DNA from: CAWKAV01 sp963847735
GTDB lineage: Bacteria; Desulfobacterota; Desulfuromonadia; Desulfuromonadales; BM103
Assembly (NCBI GenBank): GCA_963847735.1
Contig: CAWKAV010000016.1
Span: forward strand, 434,001 to 498,000
Length of the DNA stretch: 64,000 bases
Direction: 5' to 3'
Every line of letters starts with the position of its first letter. The first letter of the stretch is position 1. Positions 18,818-27,031 of the stretch are shown piece by piece. The notes beneath the pieces are model-generated. The model was not told where the DNA came from. It saw nothing but the letters and a program-made list of their open reading frames with translations, and made no database searches. A program made the translations under genes and the position numbers.

Positions 18818-19105
18818 TCAGCAACTGCCGCCGCAATCGCAGCTGGGTTCCCCGCCTTTTAGCCAGCTATTGATAATTGCGCTGGCGCAGCCAACACCTG
18901 CTTTCACTGTCAAGGCTTCGACCGGGCAGTTGCCGGCGCAGGCCCCGCACTCGATACAGGCGTTACGATCCACAATCTGTGCTTTGCGATCCTCAAGGGC
19001 GAATACGCCGTGCGGGCAGACCTCGGCACACATGCCGCAACCGATACATTTCTCCGTGTCCAATTGCAGGGTGACAACATTTTCAAGATAACGTAGTGAC
19101 GGCAT
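18818..19105 (-). CDS. hgcB: HgcB, ferredoxin for mercury methylation
   Basis: A 95-aa dicluster ferredoxin. Cluster 1 is CIGCGMCAEVCP (Cys 20, 23, 26, 30) and cluster 2 is CIECGACAGNCP (Cys 50, 53, 56, 60). The HgcB-specific features are present: the N-terminal RYLENVVTLQLD, the conserved extra Cys 73 in GVGCASAIINSW, and a Cys-containing C-terminus (CDCGGSC, Cys 89, 91, 95). In the known system HgcB reduces the HgcA corrinoid to Co(I) and its extra cysteines are thought to handle Hg(II) or methyl-Hg. It starts 43 bp after hgcA on the same strand. Confidence 0.93.
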   Translation of the reverse strand: MPSLRYLENVVTLQLDTEKCIGCGMCAEVCPHGVFALEDRKAQIVDRNACIECGACAGNCPVEALTVKAGVGCASAIINSWLKGGEPSCDCGGSC

Positions 19106-19148
19106 TCTTCCTGTTCCCTGTCTCTCATCCTACATGTTTGATGAAGTT

Positions 19149-20327
19149 CTACGAGTAAAAAGCTGCAGCCAGCCAGCATAGTCCGCCCACCAGCAAGGCT
19201 GCTGCCTGGGAGGGAATTGCCCGACGCATCTCCTTCTCAACTCCCGAAGGTGATGTGAATGTTGATGACCCGGTAAAATGCATGGCGTACCAGGAAGAAA
19301 TGGCCGGTACCGCCATAAGCAGGGCCAGGCTATTCAACCAGATCAGCGATGCGGAAAAGATCACGACACCGCAAAACCCGGCGATCAGGCCAGCGATGGC
19401 GCCCTTGGTGGCAAAAGCTCGTCCAGGCAGCCAGGGCAGCAGAACCGGGACGATAACGGCTCCGATCAGGATGCCGACCAGGGCTGACAATACGGCGGCT
19501 CCGCCGCGGTTACAGGCGTCCGAAAAGGAAAAAAACTGTGGGCTGATGCCGCCGAGAAGGAATAAGGCCGGAATGCTCCACAGAAGGTGCTTCCGCATGT
19601 TAATCAGCTCCACCGGGGTCAGAACCAGTCGCTCGGCAAGACTGAAAGTAACACGACGCATTTCCGGGGCCGCTTTCTGCCCGTTTTCGAGAAAACTAGA
19701 CAGGTCTCTACTGCGGATCGGGCCATAAACAACCTTAAAACCACAAGCTTTGCTGACCTTGTGGGCAGCAATCCCGGGCGCGCCCAGTTGGGGCACAATC
19801 AAGGTCCGGTGGCTGACCACCCGGGACAGTTCTGTCCTCTGCACCTGGCGCACAATCTCGTCTGTGCTGAAAGTGCCCTTGCCGGCGGCACACCAGACAT
19901 TGATTCCCCTGGTGTCGAGCACCAGTAGCCAGGTATCATGGTTATGCATGTCACGGCGGATTATATCGAAGGTCATCTTGTAATTGGCTGTGACCAGGGT
20001 CGGGCTGCTGTCAGAAGGTGTGCCGATGGCATAGAGCCCCGGCGCAATGCTGTAGCGCGTGCGGCCAAATCCCCAGCGCATTTGCCAGCGGCCGAACACA
20101 TCCGCAGCGGTGAGACGCGTCGCAATTTGCGGGATTCGTCCAGCAGGGGTCTCCAGCCAGCCGCATACGAAAGGCCAGAGCTTGTAACCGGGCCGGTCGT
20201 CAATAGCTCCCGGGCAGCAACCTTCGGAGTTGCTCGCCGTGGCGCAGCAAACCTCGTCCGTCGCCGGTGGCGGGCAGCAGTTTGCGGTTTCTCCTCTCGA
20301 GGGCGGGCAGCAGCTGTTATTGTTCAT
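19149..20327 (-). CDS. hgcA: HgcA, corrinoid methyltransferase for mercury methylation
   Basis: A 392-aa protein from ATG 20327, the ATG overlapping the aroG stop (TAATG). The diagnostic cap-helix motif NVWCAAGK is at residues 143-150; Cys146 is the expected lower cobalt ligand. The corrinoid domain (about 50-230) is followed by five hydrophobic helices from about 248 to 391, as in known HgcA. The N-terminus is unusual: four Cys-Cys pairs at 6-7, 17-18, 27-28 and 37-38, about ten residues apart, before the conserved domain. In known methylators HgcA transfers a methyl carbanion from methyl-cob(III)alamin to Hg(II), making methylmercury. Activity here is inferred from homology. Confidence 0.95.
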   Translation of the reverse strand: MNNNSCCPPSRGETANCCPPPATDEVCCATASNSEGCCPGAIDDRPGYKLWPFVCGWLETPAGRIPQIATRLTAADVFGRWQMRWGFGRTRYSIAPGLYAIGTPSDSSPTLVTANYKMTFDIIRRDMHNHDTWLLVLDTRGINVWCAAGKGTFSTDEIVRQVQRTELSRVVSHRTLIVPQLGAPGIAAHKVSKACGFKVVYGPIRSRDLSSFLENGQKAAPEMRRVTFSLAERLVLTPVELINMRKHLLWSIPALFLLGGISPQFFSFSDACNRGGAAVLSALVGILIGAVIVPVLLPWLPGRAFATKGAIAGLIAGFCGVVIFSASLIWLNSLALLMAVPAISSWYAMHFTGSSTFTSPSGVEKEMRRAIPSQAAALLVGGLCWLAAAFYS

Positions 20328-21400
20328 TAGTTCCCGGGCCGTCTGCGACCGCCGCACTCCTTGAGTCTGGCATGTGCATGACGCAGCATCCGTTCAGTTG
20401 TTTGCCAGTTGACGCATTTGTCGGTAATCGAAACGCCGTAGGTCAGAGACTCGATTTTCTCGTTCAGTTTCTGATTGCCTTCCTCAAGGAAGCTCTCAAT
20501 CATGACTGATCCGATGTTGTCATTGCCGCCGGCAACCTGGTCCATCACATCTGTCAGAACACTTTCCTGGCGGGTGTGGTCCTTGCACGAGTTGGCGTGG
20601 CTACAATCAACCATGATCGATGTTTTGATCCCGGCATTGTTGAGCTTGTCAAGAGTGTGGGCGATGTCGGTGGCCTGATAATTCGGTTGGTCATTGCCGC
20701 CGCGTAGGACAATGTGGACGTCTGGATTGCCGGTGGTGCGGACAATAGAGATGCGGCCTTCACGGTTGACGCCGATGAAGTTATGCGGATGGCAGGCGGC
20801 ACCCATGGCGTCGATGGCGATTTGCAGGTTGCCGTCGGTGCCGTTTTTAAAGCCGACCGGGAAGGAGAGACCGCTCGACATCTCGCGGTGAGTCTGGCTT
20901 TCGGTGGTGCGGGCGCCGATGGCTCCCCAGCTGATCGTGTCCGCCATGTATTGCGGAGTGATCGGGTCAAGCATCTCGGTTGCTACCGGCAGTCCCATGG
21001 CGGTAATGTCGAGCAACAATCTGCGGGCAATACCAAGACCCTTTGAGATCTGATGAGTGCCGTTGAGATCCGGGTCGTTGATCAAACCTTTCCAGCCGAT
21101 TGTGGTACGGGGTTTTTCAAAATATACACGCATTACCAGCAATAGCTGGTCTTTCACCTCGGCATTGAGTTTCGCCAGGTGCTCGGCGTATTCGATAGCC
21201 GCTTTCGGGTCATGGATGGAACAGGGCCCGACCACTACCATCATGCGAGGATCGCGTGACCAGAGGATGTCCTTGATCTGTTGGCGTGAATTTGCGACGA
21301 ATGCGGCAGCTTTCTCCGAGAGGGGCAAAACCTGTTTGAGATCTGCCGGCGCAATTAACGGTGTCAAGCTGCTTACATTGAGATTGTTGGTCCGAACCAT
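20327..21400 (-). CDS. aroG: 3-deoxy-7-phosphoheptulonate synthase (class I, AroF/G/H type)
   Basis: A 357-aa protein with the class I DAHP synthase hallmarks: VVGPCSIHDPKAAIEYAEHL, VMRVYFEKPRTTIGWKGLINDP, GAIGARTTESQTHREMSSGLSFPVGFKNGTDG, and the metal/substrate region VDCSHANSCKDH. The enzyme condenses phosphoenolpyruvate and erythrose-4-phosphate, the first step of aromatic amino acid synthesis. The symbol aroG denotes the class, since feedback specificity (Phe, Tyr or Trp) cannot be read here. Its stop overlaps the hgcA start, so the two genes probably share a transcript. Confidence 0.92.
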   Translation of the reverse strand: MVRTNNLNVSSLTPLIAPADLKQVLPLSEKAAAFVANSRQQIKDILWSRDPRMMVVVGPCSIHDPKAAIEYAEHLAKLNAEVKDQLLLVMRVYFEKPRTTIGWKGLINDPDLNGTHQISKGLGIARRLLLDITAMGLPVATEMLDPITPQYMADTISWGAIGARTTESQTHREMSSGLSFPVGFKNGTDGNLQIAIDAMGAACHPHNFIGVNREGRISIVRTTGNPDVHIVLRGGNDQPNYQATDIAHTLDKLNNAGIKTSIMVDCSHANSCKDHTRQESVLTDVMDQVAGGNDNIGSVMIESFLEEGNQKLNEKIESLTYGVSITDKCVNWQTTERMLRHAHARLKECGGRRRPGN

Positions 21401-21508
21401 GAGTCACTCCTTGAGTGTAAAAATTGATGAATCCCAGCAAAGTTTGCCATTATGGCCTCAAGATGCTGAGAAATCAACGTTTTTTACGAAATTTGTCAGG
21501 GAAATGGT

Positions 21509-21538
21509 TTGACTGCTCCGGCTGTGTTAAGCTATATA
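21509..21538 (+). promoter_or_regulatory. Possible sigma70 promoter of the yggT operon
   Basis: TTGACT (21509-21514) and TATATA (21533-21538) are spaced 18 bp, about 60 bp before yggT. Confidence 0.45.
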
Positions 21539-21596
21539 AAGGGCAGTATAAATAGTCATTATCGTTGCTTTTTCAGCGATATCTTACGAGGTGGAT

Positions 21597-21884
21597 ATGC
21601 AAGTACTCTGGTCGGCGCTGTATCAGGTGGTCAACCTGGCTTTTCAGATTTACATCTTTATTGTTATTGCCCGGGCCCTGATGTCCTGGGTCAATCCGGA
21701 TCCTTACAACCCGATCGTACGTTTTCTCCATAACGCGACTGACCCGGTTCTTGATCGGATGAAAAGAGTTCTGCCATTGCAATTCCGCGGCATTGATCTG
21801 TCACCGGTCGCCTTGCTGTTTCTGCTGTCAGTGGTAGAACAGATCATTTTAAGAATCCTTGTGCAGCTCAGCGGCGGGTTCTGA
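21597..21884 (+). CDS. yggT: YggT-family membrane protein
   Basis: A 95-aa integral membrane protein from ATG 21597 (ACGAGGTG upstream; an in-frame GTG at 21591 overlaps that site). It has two hydrophobic helices (LAFQIYIFIVIARALMSWV and LSPVALLFLLSVVEQIILRI) and the family signature MSWVNPDPYNPIVRFLHNATDPVL. YggT proteins are linked to ion homeostasis or to cell division neighbourhoods (the ylmG/sepF region). Here it leads a short operon with a DivIVA-like protein and YggU, which matches that neighbourhood. Confidence 0.85.
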   Translation: MQVLWSALYQVVNLAFQIYIFIVIARALMSWVNPDPYNPIVRFLHNATDPVLDRMKRVLPLQFRGIDLSPVALLFLLSVVEQIILRILVQLSGGF

Positions 21885-21891
21885 GGTCATC

Positions 21892-22602
21892 ATGCGAATC
21901 AGCCCGATCGATATTCAACAGAAACAGTTCAGATCTCGCCCCTTTGGTTATGAAAAATCAGGAGTTGATCAGTTTCTTGAACTTCTTGCAGAGGAGTTGG
22001 AGCGCTTGATGCGCAAGAACCAGGATCTTCAGGAGGAACTGGCCCGCACCAACGCGACGCTGGGCGAGATGCGCGAGCGCGAGGAAACTCTCCGGGAAAC
22101 CCTGGTGCTCACCCAAAAGATAACCGAAGAGTTGAAGTCGACAGCCCGCCGCGAAGTCGATGTCATGATGGCCGAGGCTGAGATCAAGTCGGAACGACTG
22201 ATGCGTAATGCCGAAGATCGACGACTGCAGTTGATTGCGGAAATCCAGGAAATCAAGCGGCAGAAGATTGATTTTGAGGTCGGCCTGCGCGGGTTGCTGG
22301 AAAAGCATATCCGCATGCTTGATCTGGATGACGTAGCTCTTGACCATCAGGACCAGGAGTCCAGGATGCTCGAAGAGCCGCTGCCGTTTGCCGGACAATC
22401 AGGGCAACACACCGAAAGCCGTGTCGCGAAACCTTCCGGTCCTGCCGATGAGACGATAGAAGAGGCAGAATTTATCGGACCGGATCAGGAAGATGCCACC
22501 TTCGGGACTTCGGTTCGCCCCTCTGCTGAGGACAGAACCCCGGATCTGATTTTCGATTTTGATTCTGGTGAAGGCTATAATGAGGAGGACCTCCTCAAGT
22601 GA
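21892..22602 (+). CDS. DivIVA-domain protein
   Basis: A 236-aa protein from ATG 21892, 7 bp after yggT. The N-terminal DivIVA/GpsB-like membrane-targeting segment is RISPIDIQQKQFRSRPFGYEKSGVDQFLELLAEELERLM. A long coiled coil follows to about residue 145, then an acidic Ser/Pro-rich disordered tail (from EEPLPFAGQS onward). DivIVA proteins mark curved or polar membrane and recruit division or polarity partners. The gene order yggT-divIVA-yggU resembles the division-linked ylm region of other bacteria. Confidence 0.87.
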   Translation: MRISPIDIQQKQFRSRPFGYEKSGVDQFLELLAEELERLMRKNQDLQEELARTNATLGEMREREETLRETLVLTQKITEELKSTARREVDVMMAEAEIKSERLMRNAEDRRLQLIAEIQEIKRQKIDFEVGLRGLLEKHIRMLDLDDVALDHQDQESRMLEEPLPFAGQSGQHTESRVAKPSGPADETIEEAEFIGPDQEDATFGTSVRPSAEDRTPDLIFDFDSGEGYNEEDLLK

Positions 22603-22904
22603 GCCTGCCCTGCCTGCGTCAAACCGACGCAGGTGTTGAAACTTTTCTGTATATCCAGCCCAGGGCCAGTCGCAACAAAGTTGTCGGTTTGCAGGGTGAA
22701 GAGCTCAAGATCGCTCTGACGGCCCCGCCGGTGGATGGTGCCGCCAATGTAGCCTGTTGTCATTTTCTCGCCAAACTTTGCGGCTTGCCCCGGAGTCGTG
22801 TTAGACTGATATCCGGTGACACATCCCGTCACAAGCGCATATTGCTTGAGGGTGCCGACCTTCAGGAAATATGTTGTTTGCTCAATGAGCTGATGAGGGG
22901 TTGA
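22599..22904 (+). CDS. yggU: DUF167 protein YggU
   Basis: A 101-aa protein starting at GTG 22599, overlapping the divIVA stop by four bases. The DUF167 core is complete: YIQPRASRNKVVGLQGEELKIALTAPPVDGAANVACCHFLAKL followed by VRLISGDTSRHKRILLEG. Structures of this family show a small alpha/beta fold; no activity is established. Its place behind yggT and divIVA is conserved in many bacteria, suggesting a shared but unknown role. Confidence 0.87.
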   Translation: MSLPCLRQTDAGVETFLYIQPRASRNKVVGLQGEELKIALTAPPVDGAANVACCHFLAKLCGLPRSRVRLISGDTSRHKRILLEGADLQEICCLLNELMRG

Positions 22905-22929
22905 CATCTGCCTGCAACGTTATTAGATT
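22901..22929 (+). promoter_or_regulatory. Sigma70-type promoter of the FmdB-like gene
   Basis: TTGACA (22901-22906, exact consensus) and TAGATT (22924-22929) are spaced 17 bp. The -35 overlaps the yggU stop codon, giving the next gene its own start point 31 bp upstream of its ATG. Confidence 0.6.
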
Positions 22930-22959
22930 GTCAACGAATTTTTAAATGAGGTGATTCCT

Positions 22960-23208
22960 ATGCCGGTGTATGAATATCAATGTAAGGATTGTGGGCTGGT
23001 CTTTGAGGCCCGTCAGAAATTTTCCGATGCACCCCTGACCGCATGCAAAGTGTGCGGCGGACAGGTGATGAAAATGATCTCCCAGACCGGGTTCGCTCTC
23101 AAGGGGAGTGGTTGGTACGATCAGGGGTATGGCACCAAGCCAGCAGCCTGCCCTTCGGCTCAGAGTGGTGGCGGCTGCGCCGGTTGCCCTAAAGCGGCCA
23201 ATGAATAA
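22960..23208 (+). CDS. FmdB-family zinc ribbon protein
   Basis: An 82-aa protein from ATG 22960. The N-terminus MPVYEYQCKDCGLVFEARQKFSDAPLTACKVCGGQVMKMIS is the CxxC...CxxC zinc ribbon of the FmdB/regulatory family, with four Cys ligands. A Gly/Cys-rich tail (GGGCAGCPKA) adds further Cys. FmdB-like proteins are proposed regulators, but direct evidence is limited. It has its own promoter and terminator. Confidence 0.85.
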   Translation: MPVYEYQCKDCGLVFEARQKFSDAPLTACKVCGGQVMKMISQTGFALKGSGWYDQGYGTKPAACPSAQSGGGCAGCPKAANE

Positions 23209-23231
23209 ATCGTTACGCGACAGCGGGTGTG

Positions 23232-23266
23232 AAAGGGGACGGAATTGAATTCTGTCCCTTTTTTTG
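23232..23266 (+). terminator. Rho-independent terminator
   Basis: AAAGGGGACGGAATT / GAATTCTGTCCCTTT stem followed by a T run, 23 bp after the FmdB-like stop. Confidence 0.75.
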
Positions 23267-23347
23267 TTGCTCCTTTTTCTCTCCCGGTGTAGTGGAGAAA
23301 TGGTAATTTTCAGCTAAAGGATATTCTCTCAGTTTGTGGACGTGTAG

Positions 23348-24406
23348 ATGTGTGAAGGACCTTTAACCTTGCCGGAGCTCGGCTGGGGACATTTTTTTCA
23401 ACAGCAGTTAAGTCTTGAGGAGTTAGCGGAGACCACGCCTGTGCGGGTCTTTGCTCTCAATCGTCACCTGATTGATGGTGTTGGTGAAGGAGGGCGGCTG
23501 CAGGTTGAATTGCCACATGCCTGGCTGCGTTATACGGTGGAAGCGCTACCCACGGTCGGTGACTGGCTCCTGCTTGATGGTAATGGCCAGCCGCTGCGGG
23601 TTCTCGAACGCAGCAGCCTCTTTAAACGCATGGCGTCCGGACACGATTCCCGGGTGCAGTTGATGGCGGCAAATGTCGACACCCTGTTCATCGTCACCTC
23701 ATGCAACCAGGAGTTCAGCCTCTCCCGCCTTGAACGTTATCTGGCGATGGCCCTGGAAGCCGGGGTTGAGCCTGTCATTGTCCTGACCAAGGCAGACCTC
23801 GCCCACAACGTGCAGGAGTACCTTGCCCAAGTCAGGACTCTGCGTCCCGGGTTAGTGGTCGAGGCGCTCAATGCCAAGGATACCAATGTTGTCGATGTCC
23901 TGCGGCCCTGGTGCGAGACCGGCCAAACAGTGGCCCTGGTCGGATCGAGCGGGGTCGGTAAATCGACCCTGGTAAACGCTTTGGGCAGCACTACGGTACA
24001 GGCAACCGGGGCCAGTCGCGAGAATGATGACAAGGGCCGCCACACGACCACCTCCCGTTCTCTGCATCTGTTGCCCCGGGGAGGATTGTTGCTCGACAGT
24101 CCCGGGTTGCGCGAACTGCAGTTGAGCGATTGCGAAAAAGGGGTCGCTACGCTCTTTGAGGAAATCGAGGCGGTGGCCCGGAATTGTCGATTTAACGACT
24201 GTCGACACCTTGGAGAGGCCGGTTGTGCCGTCGCTGTTGCAGCCGAGCGCAACGAACTTGATCCACGTCGATTGGCCAACTATCTGAAACTGCAAGCCGA
24301 GCAGGAGCGCACATTGGAGACCCTGGTCGAGAAACGTCGCAGGGACAAAAGTTTCGGCAAGATGTGTAAGCGGGTGCAGGTCCAGAAAAGGCGTGAGAAG
24401 AGTTAG
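23348..24406 (+). CDS. rsgA: Ribosome small subunit-dependent GTPase A
   Basis: A 352-aa circularly permuted GTPase. An N-terminal OB-like region (to about 100) is followed by the GTPase motifs in permuted order: G4 LTKAD near 145, G1 GSSGVGKST near 200, and G3 DSPGLREL near 250. The C-terminal zinc knuckle is NCRFNDCRHLGEAGCAV near 282-298. RsgA releases RbfA and helps late maturation of the 30S subunit. The start ATG 23348 has no strong Shine-Dalgarno sequence. Confidence 0.92.
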   Translation: MCEGPLTLPELGWGHFFQQQLSLEELAETTPVRVFALNRHLIDGVGEGGRLQVELPHAWLRYTVEALPTVGDWLLLDGNGQPLRVLERSSLFKRMASGHDSRVQLMAANVDTLFIVTSCNQEFSLSRLERYLAMALEAGVEPVIVLTKADLAHNVQEYLAQVRTLRPGLVVEALNAKDTNVVDVLRPWCETGQTVALVGSSGVGKSTLVNALGSTTVQATGASRENDDKGRHTTTSRSLHLLPRGGLLLDSPGLRELQLSDCEKGVATLFEEIEAVARNCRFNDCRHLGEAGCAVAVAAERNELDPRRLANYLKLQAEQERTLETLVEKRRRDKSFGKMCKRVQVQKRREKS

Positions 24407-24425
24407 GCGTCATTGCCCTCACATC

Positions 24426-24454
24426 TTTACAACCCACCCCTCGTTGCGTATAGT
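24426..24454 (+). promoter_or_regulatory. Sigma70-type promoter of the folD C1 operon
   Basis: TTTACA (24426-24431) and TATAGT (24449-24454) with a 17-bp spacer, 40 bp upstream of folD. It is the only good promoter pattern noticed at the head of the folate/glycine block. Confidence 0.55.
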
Positions 24455-24494
24455 CGTACTTTGATCTCAGTGAGGTTTTTAAGGAGGTTTTTTC

Positions 24495-25346
24495 GTGGAC
24501 AAGATCATAGATGGTAAGGCGATAGCCGCCGAAATCCGAGAAAAAATTGCCGCCGATGTGGTGACATTGAAAGGGCAGGGTGTCACCCCCGGCCTGGCGG
24601 TTGTCCTGGTGGGTGATGATCCGGCCAGCCGGGTTTACGTGTCGATGAAGGAGAAGGCCTGCGAGCAGGCGGGGATCTTTTCCGATGAGCACAAACTGCC
24701 CGCAGAGACGACCGAAGCCCAATTGCTGACTTTGGTAGAGGCGTTGAACAACGATCCGCGCATCGACGGTATCCTGGTGCAGTTGCCGCTACCCGGCCAG
24801 ATCGACGAGAGCAAGGTGCTGGAGGCCATCTCTCCGGCCAAGGACGTCGATGGATTTCATCCCTATAACGTTGGCCGCCTGGTAACCGGCAACCCGCTTT
24901 TTCAGCCGTGCACACCGTATGGGATCATGAAGATGCTGGAACATACCGGTGTTGATCTGACCGGCAAGGAAGTCGTCGTGGTCGGCCGTTCCAATATCGT
25001 CGGCAAGCCCGTGGCGCTGATGTGCCTCTCCAAACACGCGACCGTGACCCTCTGTCACTCCCGCACCCGTGACCTGCCGGCTAAAGTCGCCCAGGCTGAT
25101 GTTCTGATTGCCGCCGTTGGCCGTGCCGAGATGATCAAGGGGGCCTGGATCAAGGAGGGCGCGGTGGTGATCGATGTTGGCGTCAACCGGGTCGGCGAGA
25201 AGAAGCTGGTCGGCGATGTCGAGTTCGAAGCCGCCAGGCAACGTGCCAGCGCCATCACCCCCGTGCCGGGCGGTGTCGGCCCCATGACGATCACCATGCT
25301 GCTCTATAACACCGTTGAGGGTGCGAAGCGCCGCCTTAAGCAATAA
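24495..25346 (+). CDS. folD: Bifunctional methylene-THF dehydrogenase/methenyl-THF cyclohydrolase
   Basis: A 283-aa protein with the FolD signatures VGDDPASRVYVSMKEKACEQAGI (catalytic Lys in the YVxxK motif), GILVQLPLPGQID, PAKDVDGFHPYNVGRL, and the NADP-binding VVVGRSNIVGKPVALMCL, then ITPVPGGVGPMTI. It interconverts methylene-, methenyl- and formyl-tetrahydrofolate in the cytoplasm. It is the first gene of a folate/glycine C1 block. GTG or ATG choice: the start at 24495 is GTG with GGAGG upstream. Confidence 0.94.
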   Translation: MDKIIDGKAIAAEIREKIAADVVTLKGQGVTPGLAVVLVGDDPASRVYVSMKEKACEQAGIFSDEHKLPAETTEAQLLTLVEALNNDPRIDGILVQLPLPGQIDESKVLEAISPAKDVDGFHPYNVGRLVTGNPLFQPCTPYGIMKMLEHTGVDLTGKEVVVVGRSNIVGKPVALMCLSKHATVTLCHSRTRDLPAKVAQADVLIAAVGRAEMIKGAWIKEGAVVIDVGVNRVGEKKLVGDVEFEAARQRASAITPVPGGVGPMTITMLLYNTVEGAKRRLKQ

Positions 25347-25445
25347 ATCACCGATGCGGCCCGAAACGATCCGTTCGTTGCGGGTCGTTTTGCATTTGCC
25401 TCATGTTGAAACAGGTTTGTTAAGCGCTTCACCCCCAGGATTGAG

Positions 25446-26102
25446 ATGATCATCAGTGAACTGAAACCTCTTGAAGAAATCCGTCAGGCCCTGGCTGAGT
25501 ACAATCGGCTGTTCCTGGTCGGTTGTGCTGCCTGTGCGACGGCCTGCAAAGCGGGTGGTGAGGAGGAGATATTCAAGCTGCAGGAATGGCTGGTCGAGCA
25601 GGGTAAGGAGGTGACCGGCAGCGTGGTGATCGACGAAGCATGCCATATCATGCGTGCAGCCCGGGATCTGCGTCATCACAGGAATGCGGTGCAGGATGCT
25701 GATGTCCTGATGGTGCTCGCCTGCGGTTCAGGAATTCAGTCGATTTCATCCAATGTAGAGAAGCGCGTGGTCGGCGGATTGAACTCCATGTTCCTTGGCA
25801 ATGTGCGGCGTTTCGGCCATTATGAGGAAATGTGTTCGCTGTGCGGAGATTGCATTCTCAATGAAACCGCCGGGATCTGCCCGGTGACCACTTGCGCCAA
25901 GGGTTTGCTCAATGGACCTTGTGGTGGCATGGAGGACGGTCACTGCGAGGTCGACTCTGAAATTGAATGTGCCTGGCGCCTGATCTATGAACGGTTGCAG
26001 AGTCAGCAGCGGCAGGGCGTGTTCGCCCGTCGCGTCCCGCCGAAGAACTGGAGTCGTCGTCACAAGCCGGGGCGGTATGTTTTGAAAAATGGTGGTCGTT
26101 AG
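25446..26102 (+). CDS. metV: MetV, methylene-THF reductase C-terminal partner
   Basis: A 218-aa Cys-rich protein. The N-terminal region has CAACATACKAGG; the C-terminal half has MCSLCGDCILNETAGICPVTTCAKGLLNGPCGG, the conserved MetV cluster motif able to hold iron-sulfur or zinc. In acetogens and related anaerobes MetV partners with MetF in a methylene-tetrahydrofolate reductase complex that does not use simple NADH chemistry. metF begins 6 bp later, which supports that pairing. Confidence 0.88.
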   Translation: MIISELKPLEEIRQALAEYNRLFLVGCAACATACKAGGEEEIFKLQEWLVEQGKEVTGSVVIDEACHIMRAARDLRHHRNAVQDADVLMVLACGSGIQSISSNVEKRVVGGLNSMFLGNVRRFGHYEEMCSLCGDCILNETAGICPVTTCAKGLLNGPCGGMEDGHCEVDSEIECAWRLIYERLQSQQRQGVFARRVPPKNWSRRHKPGRYVLKNGGR

Positions 26103-26108
26103 GATTCT

Positions 26109-26963
26109 ATGTCGCATTTGTCTGAACAGTTGGCCAGAGGCCGGTTTGTGGTGACAGCAGAGATCGCGCCGCCTAAAGGAATCAACCTGTCTCCGGCGTT
26201 GGCCGAAGCTGCTAAACTGGAGGGCATCACGGCGGTTAATGTCACTGACAACCAGGGCGCCAATATGCGTCTGTCTTCATTGGCGCTGGCGGCACAACTG
26301 CAGCAGGCCGGTACCGAAACGATCCTGCAACTGACCTGCCGTGACCGCAACCGCATGGCATTGCAGTCTGATCTTCTGGGCGCCGCCTCCTTCGGTATAG
26401 AAAACCTGCTGCTGCTGTCCGGTGACCATGGCAAATTCGGTGATCACCCTGATGCCAGGCCAGTCTTTGACCTTGATTCGGTACAGTTGCTCGACATGAC
26501 GGCCGGTTTGATGGCCGGCGCTGATATGGTGGGCAAGCCCCTTGATGGTGTGCCGAACTTTTTCCCCGGTGCTGCAGTCAACCCGGCGGCTGAACCATTC
26601 GAACTGATGTTCCGGAAGGTGGCGAAAAAGGTTGACAGCGGCGCACGTTTTTTCCAGACTCAATCTATCTTTGATAAAGACTCTCTGGAGTGCTTCATGT
26701 CGGCCATGAAACCCCTGAACGTGCCTGTCATTGCAGGTGTCCTCCTGATCCGTAGTGCCAGGATGGCCAGGTTTCTAAATGATAATATTCCGGGGGTACG
26801 GGTTCCTGCTGCTCTGCTTGATCGGTTTGATCATGCCGCAGACCCGTTGGCCGAAGGAATTGCCATTGCCCGCGAAACTGTTGGCTGGGCTAGGGAGCTT
26901 TGTCAGGGGGTGCACCTGATGACGCTCGGACATGAAGACAAGATTCCTGCAATTCTCGCGTGA
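26109..26963 (+). CDS. metF: 5,10-methylenetetrahydrofolate reductase
   Basis: A 284-aa TIM-barrel flavoprotein: VVTAEIAPPKGINLSPALAEA, VTDNQGANMRLSSLALA, ETILQLTCRDRNRMALQSDLLGA, LLLLSGDHGKFGDH and ARFFQTQSIFDKDSLECF. It reduces methylene-tetrahydrofolate to methyl-tetrahydrofolate. Together with MetV it would be the enzyme feeding methyl groups to methionine, to acetyl-CoA, or to the HgcA corrinoid. It follows metV by 6 bp and precedes gcvT by 68 bp. Confidence 0.92.
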   Translation: MSHLSEQLARGRFVVTAEIAPPKGINLSPALAEAAKLEGITAVNVTDNQGANMRLSSLALAAQLQQAGTETILQLTCRDRNRMALQSDLLGAASFGIENLLLLSGDHGKFGDHPDARPVFDLDSVQLLDMTAGLMAGADMVGKPLDGVPNFFPGAAVNPAAEPFELMFRKVAKKVDSGARFFQTQSIFDKDSLECFMSAMKPLNVPVIAGVLLIRSARMARFLNDNIPGVRVPAALLDRFDHAADPLAEGIAIARETVGWARELCQGVHLMTLGHEDKIPAILA

Positions 26964-27031
26964 ATTGATTTTGAATTTTAGATTGAATGCCACAAAACAT
27001 AATTCAAAATTGTTTCCATAAAGGAGCTGCC

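Noticed and set aside
19149..20327. HgcA as a CdhD/AcsC-type acetyl-CoA pathway corrinoid protein
   Set aside because: The five C-terminal membrane helices, the NVWCAAGK motif and the HgcB-like partner fit HgcA, whereas CdhD/AcsC are soluble.
26964..27031. Glycine riboswitch upstream of gcvT
   Set aside because: Only 68 bp separate metF and gcvT and no aptamer-like core was seen.
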